From positions 22,619 to 86,618 of the forward strand of contig CAJTND010000004.1 in assembly GCA_910577995.1 (NCBI GenBank): a stretch of 64,000 nt of DNA, written 5' to 3'. The translations under genes and the position numbers were made by a program. Each line of letters begins with the position of its first letter. Position 1 is the stretch's first letter. Source of the DNA: an uncultured Christensenella sp. GTDB taxonomy: Bacteria > Bacillota > Clostridia > Christensenellales > Pumilibacteraceae. Below the pieces are notes generated by a model. The model worked only from the letters and a program-made list of their open reading frames with translations. It was not told the DNA's origin and did no database searches. Positions 14,960-23,455 of this stretch are shown one piece after another.

Positions 14960-16442
14960 CACGATAATAAATCAGTCGCAAACGATAAACAAGACGACCA
15001 AAAAAGTCGAGACCGAGGTCAAAAGCACGGTCAACAATATCAACGTCGATCTGAGCAAGATAGACATGAGCGGCGCGATAGCCTCGTTCAAGAACCTCGA
15101 AACGGTAGCTAAGGCGGCTAATTTCGACGTGTTCATCGAGAAGATACTCGCGCTCAAAGACGCTTTCGCAGGTTTTCAAAGATCCGTGCAGACGGCTAAT
15201 ACGTCTGTGACCAACTTCTCCAAAAGCGCGGACAAGCTTTCGGGCGGTAATACCGCGGTGGTCACTAATATAGATGTGGACACGTCGGGCTTTGCCGACG
15301 GCGTTACCGAGATCGCCTCGGGCGTATCGTTGGCGGCGACCGCTGTCGGAGGCTGTTTCGCGGAAATGGGCAACGGCGCGCTCAACTTCGGTACGGGCGT
15401 AGCCAACGCCGCGTCCGGCGTAAGCACGCTCATAGACAGCATTACGGGACTTGCGGCAGGCTTTGCGTCCGCGTGCGAGAGCGTGGTAACGCTGTCGACG
15501 GGCGTTGCGCTGCTGATACCGCTTTTGCCTGCGCTCGGCGAGTCCGTGCTGATGATGGCGGAAAACATGAGCGGCTTGCTCGCATACCTGCCCGAGCTCA
15601 TGCTGTTTGTCGGGATACTTACGGTGTTCGCCATGCTCGGCGAGGGGCTTGCGGCGGCGGGCACGGGTCTGACGGGCATAGGCGCGGGGCTTGTATCTAT
15701 GACGGACGGCATGGCGGCGCTGCTCGCATTTATGCCTATATTCATAGCGAGCCTGGCGGACATAACAGCCAACATCGGCGGCATCATACTTTTTGTGCTG
15801 TTGGCGGCGTCGATAGTCGCCATGTCGATAGCCCTGCAAATGATGAACGACCAAATGCAGACCTTTGTCGAGAGCATGACCGCGCTCCACTCGCTGATGA
15901 GCGTCGGGTTCGTCGCGGCGTTCGTCGTGTTCGGCGCAATGATGATAGCGATGAGCCTGTTCATGGACAAAGCGGCAAAAGGCATGGACAAGGTGACGCA
16001 GGCGATGACGAAGCAGGCGGCAAAGCTCGCGATACTCAACCCCCTGCTCGCCGTGCAAGCGGTGCTGTCCAACCCGATAGTCGGCGCGATAACCGTGGCG
16101 GCGGCGGTGGCGAGCGGACTTATAGTCGGCGCGGTGTTCCCGGCAATGGCGACGGGCGGCGTGGTATCGAGCCCGACCGTCGCAATGGTCGGCGAGGGCA
16201 AATACCCCGAGGCGGTCGTTCCGCTCGGCAGCAGTCCTCAGTTTGCGAGCATGAAGTCGGACATCGCCAACGCCGTCGTGCAGGCGATGCTCGCAACGCG
16301 CGAGAGCGGCGCGCGCGGCGGCGCGACGACCGAACAGATCTCGCTCAATATCGACGGCAAGACCTTTGCGCGGCTGATACTGCCTAAGCTCAGGAAGGAA
16401 GGCTACCGTCACGGCTACGACATAGCAATGAAGGGAGTATAG
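14952..16442 (+). CDS. Tail tape measure protein
   Basis: 496 residues, short for a tape measure, so the tail should be short. The N-terminus is coiled (NQSQTINKTTKKVETEVKS). The centre has long hydrophobic helices (for example ALGESVLMMAENMSGLLAYL and GIILFVLLAASIVAMS). Near the C-terminus is the signature AMATGGVVSSPTVAMVGEGK followed by YPEAVVPLG, a hallmark of phage tape measures. It sets tail length and is ejected into the target membrane. No peptidase or lysozyme domain is visible. The ATG overlaps the frameshifted chaperone. Confidence 0.88.
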   Translation: MADTIINQSQTINKTTKKVETEVKSTVNNINVDLSKIDMSGAIASFKNLETVAKAANFDVFIEKILALKDAFAGFQRSVQTANTSVTNFSKSADKLSGGNTAVVTNIDVDTSGFADGVTEIASGVSLAATAVGGCFAEMGNGALNFGTGVANAASGVSTLIDSITGLAAGFASACESVVTLSTGVALLIPLLPALGESVLMMAENMSGLLAYLPELMLFVGILTVFAMLGEGLAAAGTGLTGIGAGLVSMTDGMAALLAFMPIFIASLADITANIGGIILFVLLAASIVAMSIALQMMNDQMQTFVESMTALHSLMSVGFVAAFVVFGAMMIAMSLFMDKAAKGMDKVTQAMTKQAAKLAILNPLLAVQAVLSNPIVGAITVAAAVASGLIVGAVFPAMATGGVVSSPTVAMVGEGKYPEAVVPLGSSPQFASMKSDIANAVVQAMLATRESGARGGATTEQISLNIDGKTFARLILPKLRKEGYRHGYDIAMKGV

Positions 16443-16445
16443 ACC

Positions 16446-16916
16446 ATGAACAAAACAGCCCGAAAATTTATGATAGACGATCTGGCGATACGCGAGCCGA
16501 CGACCGTTTCTTTCAAGGAGAAGCACATAACCTCGCAGGACCGCACTATGAGCGGCAAGCTCGTAGTCGACTACATCGCGTCCAAAAAGACGATAAGCGT
16601 CGGATGGGGCGTGCTAAACGACGACGAGTTCAAAAAGCTGAAAGCCCTCATCGAGTACAAACGCGGCAAAAACGAGTGCTATAAGCTGACATTCTCTCTG
16701 CCGCAAAACGCGTCCGCGGCAAAACCGCCGCAGTCCGCGCCGACCGAAACGCCGCAGAGCGAAACACAGCCGAGCGAGCCTGCCGCGCCGAGCGCGCCGA
16801 CGGAAAATACCGCGACCATGACCGCGTATACCGAGGAAGTTAGCTACTACCCGTACTTTACCGCGAGCGGCGAGGTCGTGTGGCGCGACGTGGCGATAGA
16901 GTTCTCGGAGGTGTAG
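16446..16916 (+). CDS. Distal tail-like protein with a Pro/Thr/Ser-rich insertion
   Basis: 156 residues directly after the tape measure. The N-terminal half, IREPTTVSFKEKHITSQDRT then YIASKKTISVGWGVL, suggests the beta-rich core of a distal-tail/baseplate adaptor. Residues about 90-125 are low-complexity Pro, Glu, Thr, Ser and Ala (SAPTETPQSETQPSEPAAP), then the fold resumes with EEVSYYPYFTASGEVVWRDVAIEF. The insertion may be a flexible exposed loop. The assignment rests on position and beta-strand pattern, not on a motif. It is separated from the hub gene by one base. Confidence 0.6.
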   Translation: MNKTARKFMIDDLAIREPTTVSFKEKHITSQDRTMSGKLVVDYIASKKTISVGWGVLNDDEFKKLKALIEYKRGKNECYKLTFSLPQNASAAKPPQSAPTETPQSETQPSEPAAPSAPTENTATMTAYTEEVSYYPYFTASGEVVWRDVAIEFSEV

Positions 16917-16917
16917 C

Positions 16918-18846
16918 GTGACCGACGGCAACGTAAGAAAGATAGACGCGAGAGTGGATATCGCCTACGGCAACGAGGAGATAGCCGACGCGCTGAAATT
17001 CGAGAGCGACGTCAAAAACGAAATAAGCAACTACAACAGCCTGTTCAACAACCGCAACGCCCCCGCAGTCAAGGCTTTTACGCTCGAAGGCAACGCCGAC
17101 AACGTGTTATCCTGCGGACGCGCTCTCATCGACCCCGAAATAGTCGGCTGGTGGAGCACAAGCTTTTCTTCGGAAATTGCCGAGGATACAGAACTTCGGA
17201 ATACAGGCGGCGAAACTGTTAACAGCTATCCGTTTGCCGAGCCTCCGACGCTTACCGTCGGCTTCGGCTCGTCCCGTCCCGTTAAGACGTTGCAGGTTTT
17301 CGGCGACCCTCAGCTCGGGGAATACCCGACGCGGTTTGCCGTGACCCTTTTTCGCGGCAAAGAGTTCTATGCGCGAAAGGAATTTACCAACACCGAAGTT
17401 AAAGCGAATATCGACCTCACCGCCGACGTGCCGTCCGACCGGCTCTCCAACGGGTATATCGACGGCATAACGAACATGGCGGTAGAGATACTCGCCTGGA
17501 ACAAGCCCAAACGATTGAGCAAGATATACCGTTGCTACGACGATATCATCGAGCAGTACAAAAGCGACGAGCTTAAATGCTTCGAGTGCATAAGGGAACT
17601 GCCCAACACCGACGAGATAGCTTACGGGCTTGTCAGCGGCAGCTGCTCGGTCACGCTTTACAACAAAGACCGCAAGTTCGATCAAGGCTACCTCAAAGAA
17701 CTGATGCACATAAATAAGCGCGTCGTGCCGTATATCAACGGCACAAAGCTCGGCAGCTTCTACATCAAGGAATGGGATATCTCGCAGAACGATATGTTCG
17801 TCAAGTGCGATGCGAGCGACAGGCTTTTGGACTTCCGGGACATAATGTACGAGGGCATGATGCCGAAATCGTCGGGCGAAAGGCTCTCTTTCAAGACCCT
17901 TTTCGAGAAAGTGCTGGAATACGCCGGAAATAGCCTTCTGCGGGCTTTTAGCTACTCGGTCGATAAATTGCTCGGCGAGTGGTCTATCGAGCCGTATTTG
18001 CCACGTAAGAGCGTCTGGGACGTGCTTCAAATGCTTTGCGAGGCGAGCATGTCGTTCGTGTACGTCGGAAAGGACGACGTTATATACGTAAAAAGCGAGC
18101 TTATGCAAAGGCAGACACCTGAAATCAGCGTCAAGATAAGCCCCGAAAACGCGTTTTCCGTCGATATCCCGTTCTTTGCGGATATGGAAGCGGATAGGGT
18201 AAAGATACCGTATTTCCGAAAAGTCGTCAAGCCCGATCAAGAGCTTTACAGGATAAACGACTTTGATGCGAGCGAGGGGCAAGAGGTGAATATACCCGTT
18301 GAGTTCGATAAGTTCTGCGAAATAGAAAGGGTGGAATACGGTGCGGGAAAATTCGCTTTGTCAACTAATGATTTGACGGTGAAAAAAGACGTTTCTTATT
18401 TTAAGTGTACAATTTCGTTTACGCCAAGTAGAATTGACTCAAACAAAAAAGACCTCGTAGTCTACGGCAAAGAAACGACCTTCGAGAAGCAGGAGCTTGC
18501 GATACCTGAGGATACTCAAAGCAAGTCGGGAGCGGACGGTCTTTATACGCACCCCGACTGCGAGCTTATTCAAACGGCAGACCTCGCGGCAAAGATACGG
18601 GATAGGCTTTTGTCCCTGTACCCGACGGGCACGCGGAGCGCGACGGCGACCTGGCGCGGAGCGGAAGGGCTCGACCTGTTGCAGACCGCGGAGATAAAAG
18701 GCAGATACGGCGACGGCGAGGAGTATATGATAACGCAAATAAAAAATACCGTGGACGGCGGCTTTAAGCAGGAGATCAAGGGCGTGAGCCTGCCGCCGAT
18801 ACAAAAACAGAGTATCAACGGTGTTGACATAACGGGAGGTACATAG
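16918..18846 (+). CDS. Tail hub / baseplate protein
   Basis: 642 residues starting at GTG 16918. It follows the distal tail protein, the usual position of the Tal/hub protein. Segments include CSVTLYNKDRKFDQGYLKEL, VVPYINGTKLGSFYIKEWD and DASDRLLDFRDIMYEG, which resemble the hub (gp27-like) domains of siphophage tail tips. The middle (VWDVLQMLCEASMSFVYV) is another hub-like stretch. No peptidase or muramidase motif is visible. The last codons contain a consensus promoter for the next gene. Confidence 0.7.
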   Translation: MTDGNVRKIDARVDIAYGNEEIADALKFESDVKNEISNYNSLFNNRNAPAVKAFTLEGNADNVLSCGRALIDPEIVGWWSTSFSSEIAEDTELRNTGGETVNSYPFAEPPTLTVGFGSSRPVKTLQVFGDPQLGEYPTRFAVTLFRGKEFYARKEFTNTEVKANIDLTADVPSDRLSNGYIDGITNMAVEILAWNKPKRLSKIYRCYDDIIEQYKSDELKCFECIRELPNTDEIAYGLVSGSCSVTLYNKDRKFDQGYLKELMHINKRVVPYINGTKLGSFYIKEWDISQNDMFVKCDASDRLLDFRDIMYEGMMPKSSGERLSFKTLFEKVLEYAGNSLLRAFSYSVDKLLGEWSIEPYLPRKSVWDVLQMLCEASMSFVYVGKDDVIYVKSELMQRQTPEISVKISPENAFSVDIPFFADMEADRVKIPYFRKVVKPDQELYRINDFDASEGQEVNIPVEFDKFCEIERVEYGAGKFALSTNDLTVKKDVSYFKCTISFTPSRIDSNKKDLVVYGKETTFEKQELAIPEDTQSKSGADGLYTHPDCELIQTADLAAKIRDRLLSLYPTGTRSATATWRGAEGLDLLQTAEIKGRYGDGEEYMITQIKNTVDGGFKQEIKGVSLPPIQKQSINGVDITGGT

Positions 18847-18852
18847 TATAAT
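18824..18852 (+). promoter_or_regulatory. Perfect sigma-A promoter inside the tail operon
   Basis: TTGACA (18824-18829), 17 bp, TATAAT (18847-18852), overlapping the end of the hub gene and reading into the lipoprotein at 18882. A strong host-type promoter here would express the lipoprotein independently of late genes. Confidence 0.9.
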
Positions 18853-18881
18853 GTAAAAAAAGTATAAGGAGGAGCGTGGAA

Positions 18882-19484
18882 ATGAAAAAAGCGCTCAAAA
18901 TATTGGCTATTATAGCTACCGTTATGGTCACTGTTTTACCTCTTGCGGCATGCAGCGACTCGTCTAAAACACAGTCGGAACTCGACCTGCTCAAAGAAAC
19001 GATAGAGGAATTGACGGATAGGCTTGACGACCTTACAGCGGAGAATGGAGAGCTTACCGACAAGATAAACGGTCTTAACGTGTTTACCTCTGATAAGGCA
19101 GAGTATGAGGAGCACGAAACCATGACGATTTTTTTCAAAAATGTGCCTGTATTGAAGCTTCGTATAGATTTTACAAATATATATGGCACAGCTGTATGGA
19201 GTGGGTCATTTAATTTCTCGGTTTTTATTACAGCGCTTTGTGCGGACATATACGACGAATCCATAATAGGTACTGCTTTTATTGCCTGGGATAACGGTTA
19301 TTGTCTAAGAGGGTCTGCAACACCGGATTTAATCAAACGGAACGTGGAAACCATGGCGGGCGGATATTTTGTTGACACAGTAGATGCTTACAAAACCGGA
19401 ACGTGGTTTGACTTAGTTATCTGCGTCCCAGGTACGCCATTCGAGCTTGCTCGGTTCAAAAATATTTCGTATCACTTCAACTAA
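18882..19484 (+). CDS. Lipoprotein with N-terminal coiled coil (moron-like gene)
   Basis: 200 residues. The signal peptide ends PLAAC; the mature protein starts with a coiled coil (ELDLLKETIEELTDRLDDLTAENGEL is the heptad region, residues about 33-60) and then a globular beta-rich part of lower GC content than the flanking genes. The ATG 18882 is preceded by AAGGAGG; GTG 18876 is too close to that site. It has its own consensus promoter within the tail operon. Phage-borne lipoproteins often block superinfection or alter the host surface, so a protective role for the producing cell is a reasonable inference. The family was not recognised. Confidence 0.75.
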   Translation: MKKALKILAIIATVMVTVLPLAACSDSSKTQSELDLLKETIEELTDRLDDLTAENGELTDKINGLNVFTSDKAEYEEHETMTIFFKNVPVLKLRIDFTNIYGTAVWSGSFNFSVFITALCADIYDESIIGTAFIAWDNGYCLRGSATPDLIKRNVETMAGGYFVDTVDAYKTGTWFDLVICVPGTPFELARFKNISYHFN

Positions 19485-19525
19485 CACCTTGCGGAAAGAA
19501 TAAATAACTCGTAACGCATGTTTCT

Positions 19526-19637
19526 TGTCACTCTGAGCGCAGCGAAGAGTCTCAACGAGGTTTTGTCACTCTGAGCGCAGCGAAGAGTCTCAACTACACT
19601 CAAAGAGATTCCTCACTTCGTTCGGAATGACAAACGA
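19526..19637. repeat. Family B repeats inside the island
   Basis: Two direct copies of TTGTCACTCTGAGCGCAGCG followed by AAGAGTCTCAAC, near 19526 and 19562, then an inverted partial copy AGAGATTCCTCACTTCG...GAATGACAAAC to 19637. These also occur near 4.7 kb and 26.3 kb, so they are genomic repeats inserted between tail genes rather than phage sequence. Confidence 0.75.
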
Positions 19638-19650
19638 GCGCGACGTGTAA

Positions 19651-19715
19651 AAAGCCTTCCGCGAGCAACAGCTTTTTCACATCCGAAAAGTTCGCACCGA
19701 AGCGGAAGGCTTTCT
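19651..19715 (+). terminator. Long-loop hairpin, possible terminator
   Basis: AAGCCTTCCGC (from 19652) pairs with GCGGAAGGCTTTCTT (to about 19714) around a loop of some 35 bases. It lies between the lipoprotein and the fibre genes. Confidence 0.5.
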
Positions 19716-19837
19716 TGTTGCAAATTTTCGGCAAAAACATGGCAAAATCAATGCGCTCCTCGGAGCGCGCCGTAAATAACAGAAAACGCAATGTGAACGC
19801 AAAAACATTGCAAAAACAAACAAAAGGAGAAAAAATC

Positions 19838-20305
19838 ATGGCATTTGAGACCCCTAAAACCGATTGGAAGCCGGAAAGCGTTCCCACAGAAGAAGACTTT
19901 AATCGGATAGAAAAAAACATAGCTCATCTTAACGATGCCGTTACCATAGGTCCGGTCAAAAGTGCGCTATGCGACCAAAACGGCAATAATATAGCAAGCA
20001 CATACCTCGGGACGTCGAAAACTCCATTGTGTATAGATGCGATGATAAGTTATTTGAATCCGATAAAGCTTTCGGAGTATATCGGTAATTACAAATATTT
20101 GATTTTTTTGCTGAAAAGTGAGGGCGGCAGTTCGTTTTTTATGATCGACCGAGAAATTTTTGTCGGTTTTTTTAATCAATTATATCCGCTTGTATTGGAA
20201 AGCAACGGAAAAAAGATTTTCTTATTTTATGAAGGCAGACTCAATAGCATTATATCGTTGCTTCCGTGCGGCAATTTGTTATTGACCGTTTACGGACTTA
20301 ACTGA
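19838..20305 (+). CDS. Tail fibre/tip protein N-terminal type, possible receptor-binding protein
   Basis: 155 residues. The start, FETPKTDWKPESVPTEEDFN then RIEKNIAHLND, is the common anchor of tail-appendage proteins in Bacillota phages (P-K-T-D-W-x-P... followed by N-R-I-E). The remaining part (LSEYIGNYKYLIFLL, FMIDREIFVGFFNQLYPLVLE) is AT-richer and beta-rich, suggesting a small swapped receptor-binding domain. The ATG is chosen by AAAAGGAGA; the frame upstream is repeat DNA. It belongs to the distal tail (inference). Confidence 0.65.
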   Translation: MAFETPKTDWKPESVPTEEDFNRIEKNIAHLNDAVTIGPVKSALCDQNGNNIASTYLGTSKTPLCIDAMISYLNPIKLSEYIGNYKYLIFLLKSEGGSSFFMIDREIFVGFFNQLYPLVLESNGKKIFLFYEGRLNSIISLLPCGNLLLTVYGLN

Positions 20306-20384
20306 TATGGGCAGGGGTATAGACATAACGCGGTACGGCGTAACGCGCGGCGTTACCGAAACTTTGAGTTAAGGAGGACAAAAA

Positions 20385-20960
20385 ATGTACACGGGACTTG
20401 TAGGCGCGCTCAAAACGGAAAACGCGTTCGGGGAGTTTACCGATATCGCTTATATAAGCGGTTGGAGCGTCGACGAAAAAGCGGAGATGATAGACTGTTC
20501 GGAATTCGGCTCTGCGGACAAAAACAGCATAGCCGGAGCAAAAAGCTGGTCGGCGAGCGCCGACGGCACTATATGTTTCAATAAGGTCGGCGGTCACGAC
20601 GAGCTTTTCGAGGCGTACAGCTTGGGCAAACCGATTTCCTTTCATTTCCATTTAAGCGACGGCAATATCGAGGGCAGAGAAAACACCTATCTTTGCGGCA
20701 GCGGCTATATAGAGAGCATAAGCGTCAAGCTTTCTTCGGGCGACAGCGGCACGGTGTCCGTCAGCGTGGCGGGCGTAGGTCCGCTGGAAATGTTCGTCAA
20801 CGACAAAAACATTATGTCGGACAGAGCGCACAGGGTCAACACCGCTATTGCGCTTTACGTCGGCGGCGATGGGCATATGTATGCCGAAATTCCCGATTAT
20901 CTGGACGACCGCTCGGTGTGGGTGGACAAAAGCTCGGGGCGGCTCTACATCAAAATATAA
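20385..20960 (+). CDS. Tail-tube paralogue with C-terminal extension
   Basis: 191 residues. Residues 1-130 align by eye with the tail tube protein at 13762: IAYISGWSVDEKAEMIDCSEFG with the earlier VAYISNWSVEETRDVVEITQLG, SWSASADGTICF with YWSASAEGAADF, and VSVSVAGVGPLEMF with VSISLTGSGELKLT. A further 60 residues (TAIALYVGGDGHMYAEIPDYL, then SSGRLYIKI) form an extra domain. The ATG follows AAGGAGG. A second, larger tube-like subunit in the fibre region could form a terminal ring or fibre-attachment collar (inference). Confidence 0.72.
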   Translation: MYTGLVGALKTENAFGEFTDIAYISGWSVDEKAEMIDCSEFGSADKNSIAGAKSWSASADGTICFNKVGGHDELFEAYSLGKPISFHFHLSDGNIEGRENTYLCGSGYIESISVKLSSGDSGTVSVSVAGVGPLEMFVNDKNIMSDRAHRVNTAIALYVGGDGHMYAEIPDYLDDRSVWVDKSSGRLYIKI

Positions 20961-20978
20961 AACGGAGGATATTTTATC

Positions 20979-21212
20979 ATGGCAAAAGTTGTGGATCTAG
21001 GCAAGGTCGCAGGGATAATACCCGAAATAAACAGCGACGGTTTTTGGGTCATCAACGGTGAGGTCACGGGCATACGCGCGCAAGGACCGAAAGGCGACAG
21101 GGGCGAAACGGGCGAGCCGGGACAGCAAGGAAAGAAGGGCGACCCCGGCAAAGACGGTATAGTCAACGTTAGAGTCAGCGGCACTACGGCGACCATCACG
21201 ACTAATGGGTGA
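20979..21212 (+). CDS. Small collagen-like fibre protein
   Basis: 77 residues with eight collagen G-x-y triplets (from GPKGDRGETGEPG to GDPGKDG) between a short beta-rich head (GFWVINGEVTGIRAQ) and the end VSGTTATITTNG. Collagen-like segments in phage tails form trimeric rods. The ATG at 20979 follows ACGGAGGAT. Its stop overlaps the next start codon (ATGGGTGA), so the two are coupled. Confidence 0.8.
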   Translation: MAKVVDLGKVAGIIPEINSDGFWVINGEVTGIRAQGPKGDRGETGEPGQQGKKGDPGKDGIVNVRVSGTTATITTNG

Positions 21213-21930
21213 CGGTATGCCTTTAAGAGTGGATAATACCGAGATAACGCAGTTGTTCGTCGACGGACGGGAGTGCAAAGTCCTTGTCGTCAACGGCGTG
21301 CCGTGTTTCGGAAAGAAGTATACGCTTTCGTCGGGCGGCACGGCAAATTCGACCGTTACGATAAACAGAACAAGCTCGCCCAACCAACACGCGCCGACGG
21401 GCAATATCGCGAGCGGCGCGGCGATATACGAGGGCGACGTTTTGCAGATGAGCGTTACGTCGAATACCGACTGTGTTTACGCCGAGCTTTACGCGAATAT
21501 AGGCGACGGCTGCGGCGAGCGGAAAAGAGCGTCCGATTTCACGTTCACGGTCTGCGGCGACGTAAGTTTTCGCTCGACCGCGCGGTCAGCTATACTGTTC
21601 GAGGGCGAAAAAGTTTTCGGCTATATAGCCCCGAGCCCGGTCTCGATCCCGGGAATGACGGCGGACATGAAGATAGCGATCACGGGGAAAGGTCTGTTCA
21701 ACGAGATGATCAACACGGAGGGCAATGTTTCAAATCGCCGAGTGACGATAGATGCGGTCAAAGCGGAACTGCCGACCGATATCTGGGATAACGGGGCGAG
21801 CGTGGAAATAACGCGCAACGGGGATAAGTTACAGGTCAAATATAACATTTGGCAGGGCGCGGTCAAAGGCAAGAGCATGCTTATCATGCCCTGCGGTCTT
21901 ATAATAACGCAAGTGAGGATAGTAGAATGA
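21205..21930 (+). CDS. Beta-rich tail fibre/tip protein
   Basis: 241 residues, with no recognised family. It opens MPLRVDNTEITQLFVDGREC (an alternative start at 21217), a pattern common at the beginning of phage distal tail proteins that carry a short hairpin repeat (VDG...VVNG). It is rich in Ser, Thr, Gly and short beta strands and has a Cys-containing middle (DCVYAELYANIGDGCGE). It follows the collagen-like gene and ends at the start of the glycosyltransferase (ATGA overlap). I infer a fibre or tip that may be the substrate of the next two enzymes. Confidence 0.6.
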   Translation: MGDGMPLRVDNTEITQLFVDGRECKVLVVNGVPCFGKKYTLSSGGTANSTVTINRTSSPNQHAPTGNIASGAAIYEGDVLQMSVTSNTDCVYAELYANIGDGCGERKRASDFTFTVCGDVSFRSTARSAILFEGEKVFGYIAPSPVSIPGMTADMKIAITGKGLFNEMINTEGNVSNRRVTIDAVKAELPTDIWDNGASVEITRNGDKLQVKYNIWQGAVKGKSMLIMPCGLIITQVRIVE

Positions 21931-22610
21931 AAATTTCGGTAATAATACCCGCGCGCGATCTCCGCGGCGTTATAGGCAGATGTCTGGACAGCGTGGCGGC
22001 GCAGGACCTCGACAGGTCCGAGTATGAGGTGCTTGTTGTTTTCGACAGCTGTACCGACGACACCGCAGACGTCGTCGAGGCGTGGCGCGCCGCGCACGCG
22101 GACGTCAATGTCAGGACATTCGTAACCGACTGCGGCACGCCGGGCGGCGCGAGGAACGTCGGCTTGGACAACGCGTCGGGCGAGTACATAATGTTCGTAG
22201 ACGGCGACGACTATCTCGTCAGCGATTCGGCGATGACTATACTGCTCGACGCCGTTAAGGGGCATAACGCCGTGCGCATGACCGATCACGAGCTGAGCGG
22301 CGGCGAGATAAGCTTCGCCGATAGGCTGACGGTATGGCTGCATTTCTTTTCGCGCGAGCTCATCGGGCAGGAACGGTTCACCGATCTCATACTGTGCGAG
22401 GATTACGAGTTCGTCAAGCGCATAACGTTAAAGCCCGAGTACGACGCCGCTACCGTCGACGTGCCGCTGTATCACTACAACTACGACGACGAGCGCATGA
22501 CGGCGCGGATATTCGAGGCGTTCAAGCTGACGCGCGAGCGCAAAGCCAAAGGGCTTTCGCCCGCGTTCGTCCTCGATGATTTCACGCCGAAACGCTCGGG
22601 CGATGTTTGA
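21927..22610 (+). CDS. Family 2 glycosyltransferase in the tail locus
   Basis: 228 residues with GT-A glycosyltransferase signatures: KISVIIPARDLRGVIGRCLDSV, YEVLVVFDSCTDDTADVV, GGARNVGLDNASGEYIMFVDGDDYL with the DxD metal site VDGDD, and ILCEDYEFVKRI as the acidic catalytic ED(Y). It should use a nucleotide sugar in the cytoplasm. The ATG overlaps the previous stop (ATGA), so it is translated together with the fibre gene. A phage-borne glycosyltransferase could modify the fibre or the cell envelope; which is not shown by sequence. Confidence 0.85.
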   Translation: MKISVIIPARDLRGVIGRCLDSVAAQDLDRSEYEVLVVFDSCTDDTADVVEAWRAAHADVNVRTFVTDCGTPGGARNVGLDNASGEYIMFVDGDDYLVSDSAMTILLDAVKGHNAVRMTDHELSGGEISFADRLTVWLHFFSRELIGQERFTDLILCEDYEFVKRITLKPEYDAATVDVPLYHYNYDDERMTARIFEAFKLTRERKAKGLSPAFVLDDFTPKRSGDV

Positions 22611-23454
22611 GCTGAAAGAGCGTTACGAGTTCGATTGGCGGCGTATCCAATTTGACGACGCGTATCATATCGAGTACTGTATTACCGATATTTGCAATCG
22701 CAACTGCGTTTCGTGCTCGCACCTCGCGCCGCTCGCCGTGCGCCCCAACTTCGTCGGTCGGGCGGAGTTCGAGCGCGTCGTCGGCATACTGCGCGAGGTC
22801 GTGCCCGACGCGCACACCGTGTGGCTCACGGGCGGCGAGCCGACGTTGCATCCCGAGTATTTGACGCTGTTGGGCATACTGCGCGCGGCGTTCGTCGGGA
22901 GCTACGTCGGTATCTATACCAACGGTGCGACGCTCGGCAGGCACGACGGCGACGGGGAGTTTTGGGCTTTTACTCGGGCTAACGGCATCGTTTGGGCGGT
23001 GACGGGCTACGACAGGGGCAGGCGGTACTTCGAGGATCTGTTCGGGCGGCACGGCTGCGCGAATAACCTCGCGTACCTGCACGACGGCAGGACGTTTTTC
23101 CGCTTGACCGACTACTCGCGCGGGCGCGAGGTGTCCGACGCGAAGTACGCCGAGTGCGGTTGGGAGCGGTGCAAGGTAAACGTTCGCAACGGCAGGATTT
23201 TCAACTGCCCGTCGGCGGAGTTCGCCGACCTGTTCGCGGAACGGTTCGGCATAAAAACAGAGGTCGGCGAGGGGGATTTCCTGCCCGTCGACGGTTCGCT
23301 GACGCGCGAGCGGTTGGATAGGTTTCGCGGACCTGTGCCGTTCTGCGCGCAGTGCGATATTCGGTCGCGGCACAAGGAGATATTCGCCAACCGACCGAGC
23401 AATGGTGACGTCGGCGAATGGTCGACGTTCTATGACGCATCAAAGGGAGGATAA
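22603..23454 (+). CDS. Radical SAM enzyme with C-terminal cysteine motifs (SPASM-like)
   Basis: 283 residues. The [4Fe-4S]-SAM motif is CNRNCVSC (C-x3-C-x2-C, residues about 30-37), followed by WLTGGEPTLHPEYL, the GGEP SAM-binding motif. The C-terminal third contains ECGWERCKVNVRNGRIFNCP and PFCAQCDIRSRH, cysteine groups like those of SPASM/twitch radical SAM enzymes that modify peptides, proteins or sugars. I chose ATG 22603, overlapping the glycosyltransferase stop (ATGTTTGA); ATG 22576 is possible. It is expressed between the glycosyltransferase and the holin gene. Substrate unknown; the fibre protein or a sugar are candidates. Confidence 0.85.
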   Translation: MFELKERYEFDWRRIQFDDAYHIEYCITDICNRNCVSCSHLAPLAVRPNFVGRAEFERVVGILREVVPDAHTVWLTGGEPTLHPEYLTLLGILRAAFVGSYVGIYTNGATLGRHDGDGEFWAFTRANGIVWAVTGYDRGRRYFEDLFGRHGCANNLAYLHDGRTFFRLTDYSRGREVSDAKYAECGWERCKVNVRNGRIFNCPSAEFADLFAERFGIKTEVGEGDFLPVDGSLTRERLDRFRGPVPFCAQCDIRSRHKEIFANRPSNGDVGEWSTFYDASKGG

Positions 23455-23455
23455 C

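Noticed and set aside
14856..16526. Long minus-strand reading frame (556 codons) opposite the tape measure
   Set aside because: It is rich in His, Arg and Tyr, lacks start signals and mirrors the tape measure's codon pattern; a shadow frame.
20979..23454. Diversity-generating retroelement near the fibre genes
   Set aside because: No reverse transcriptase and no template/variable repeat pair were found.
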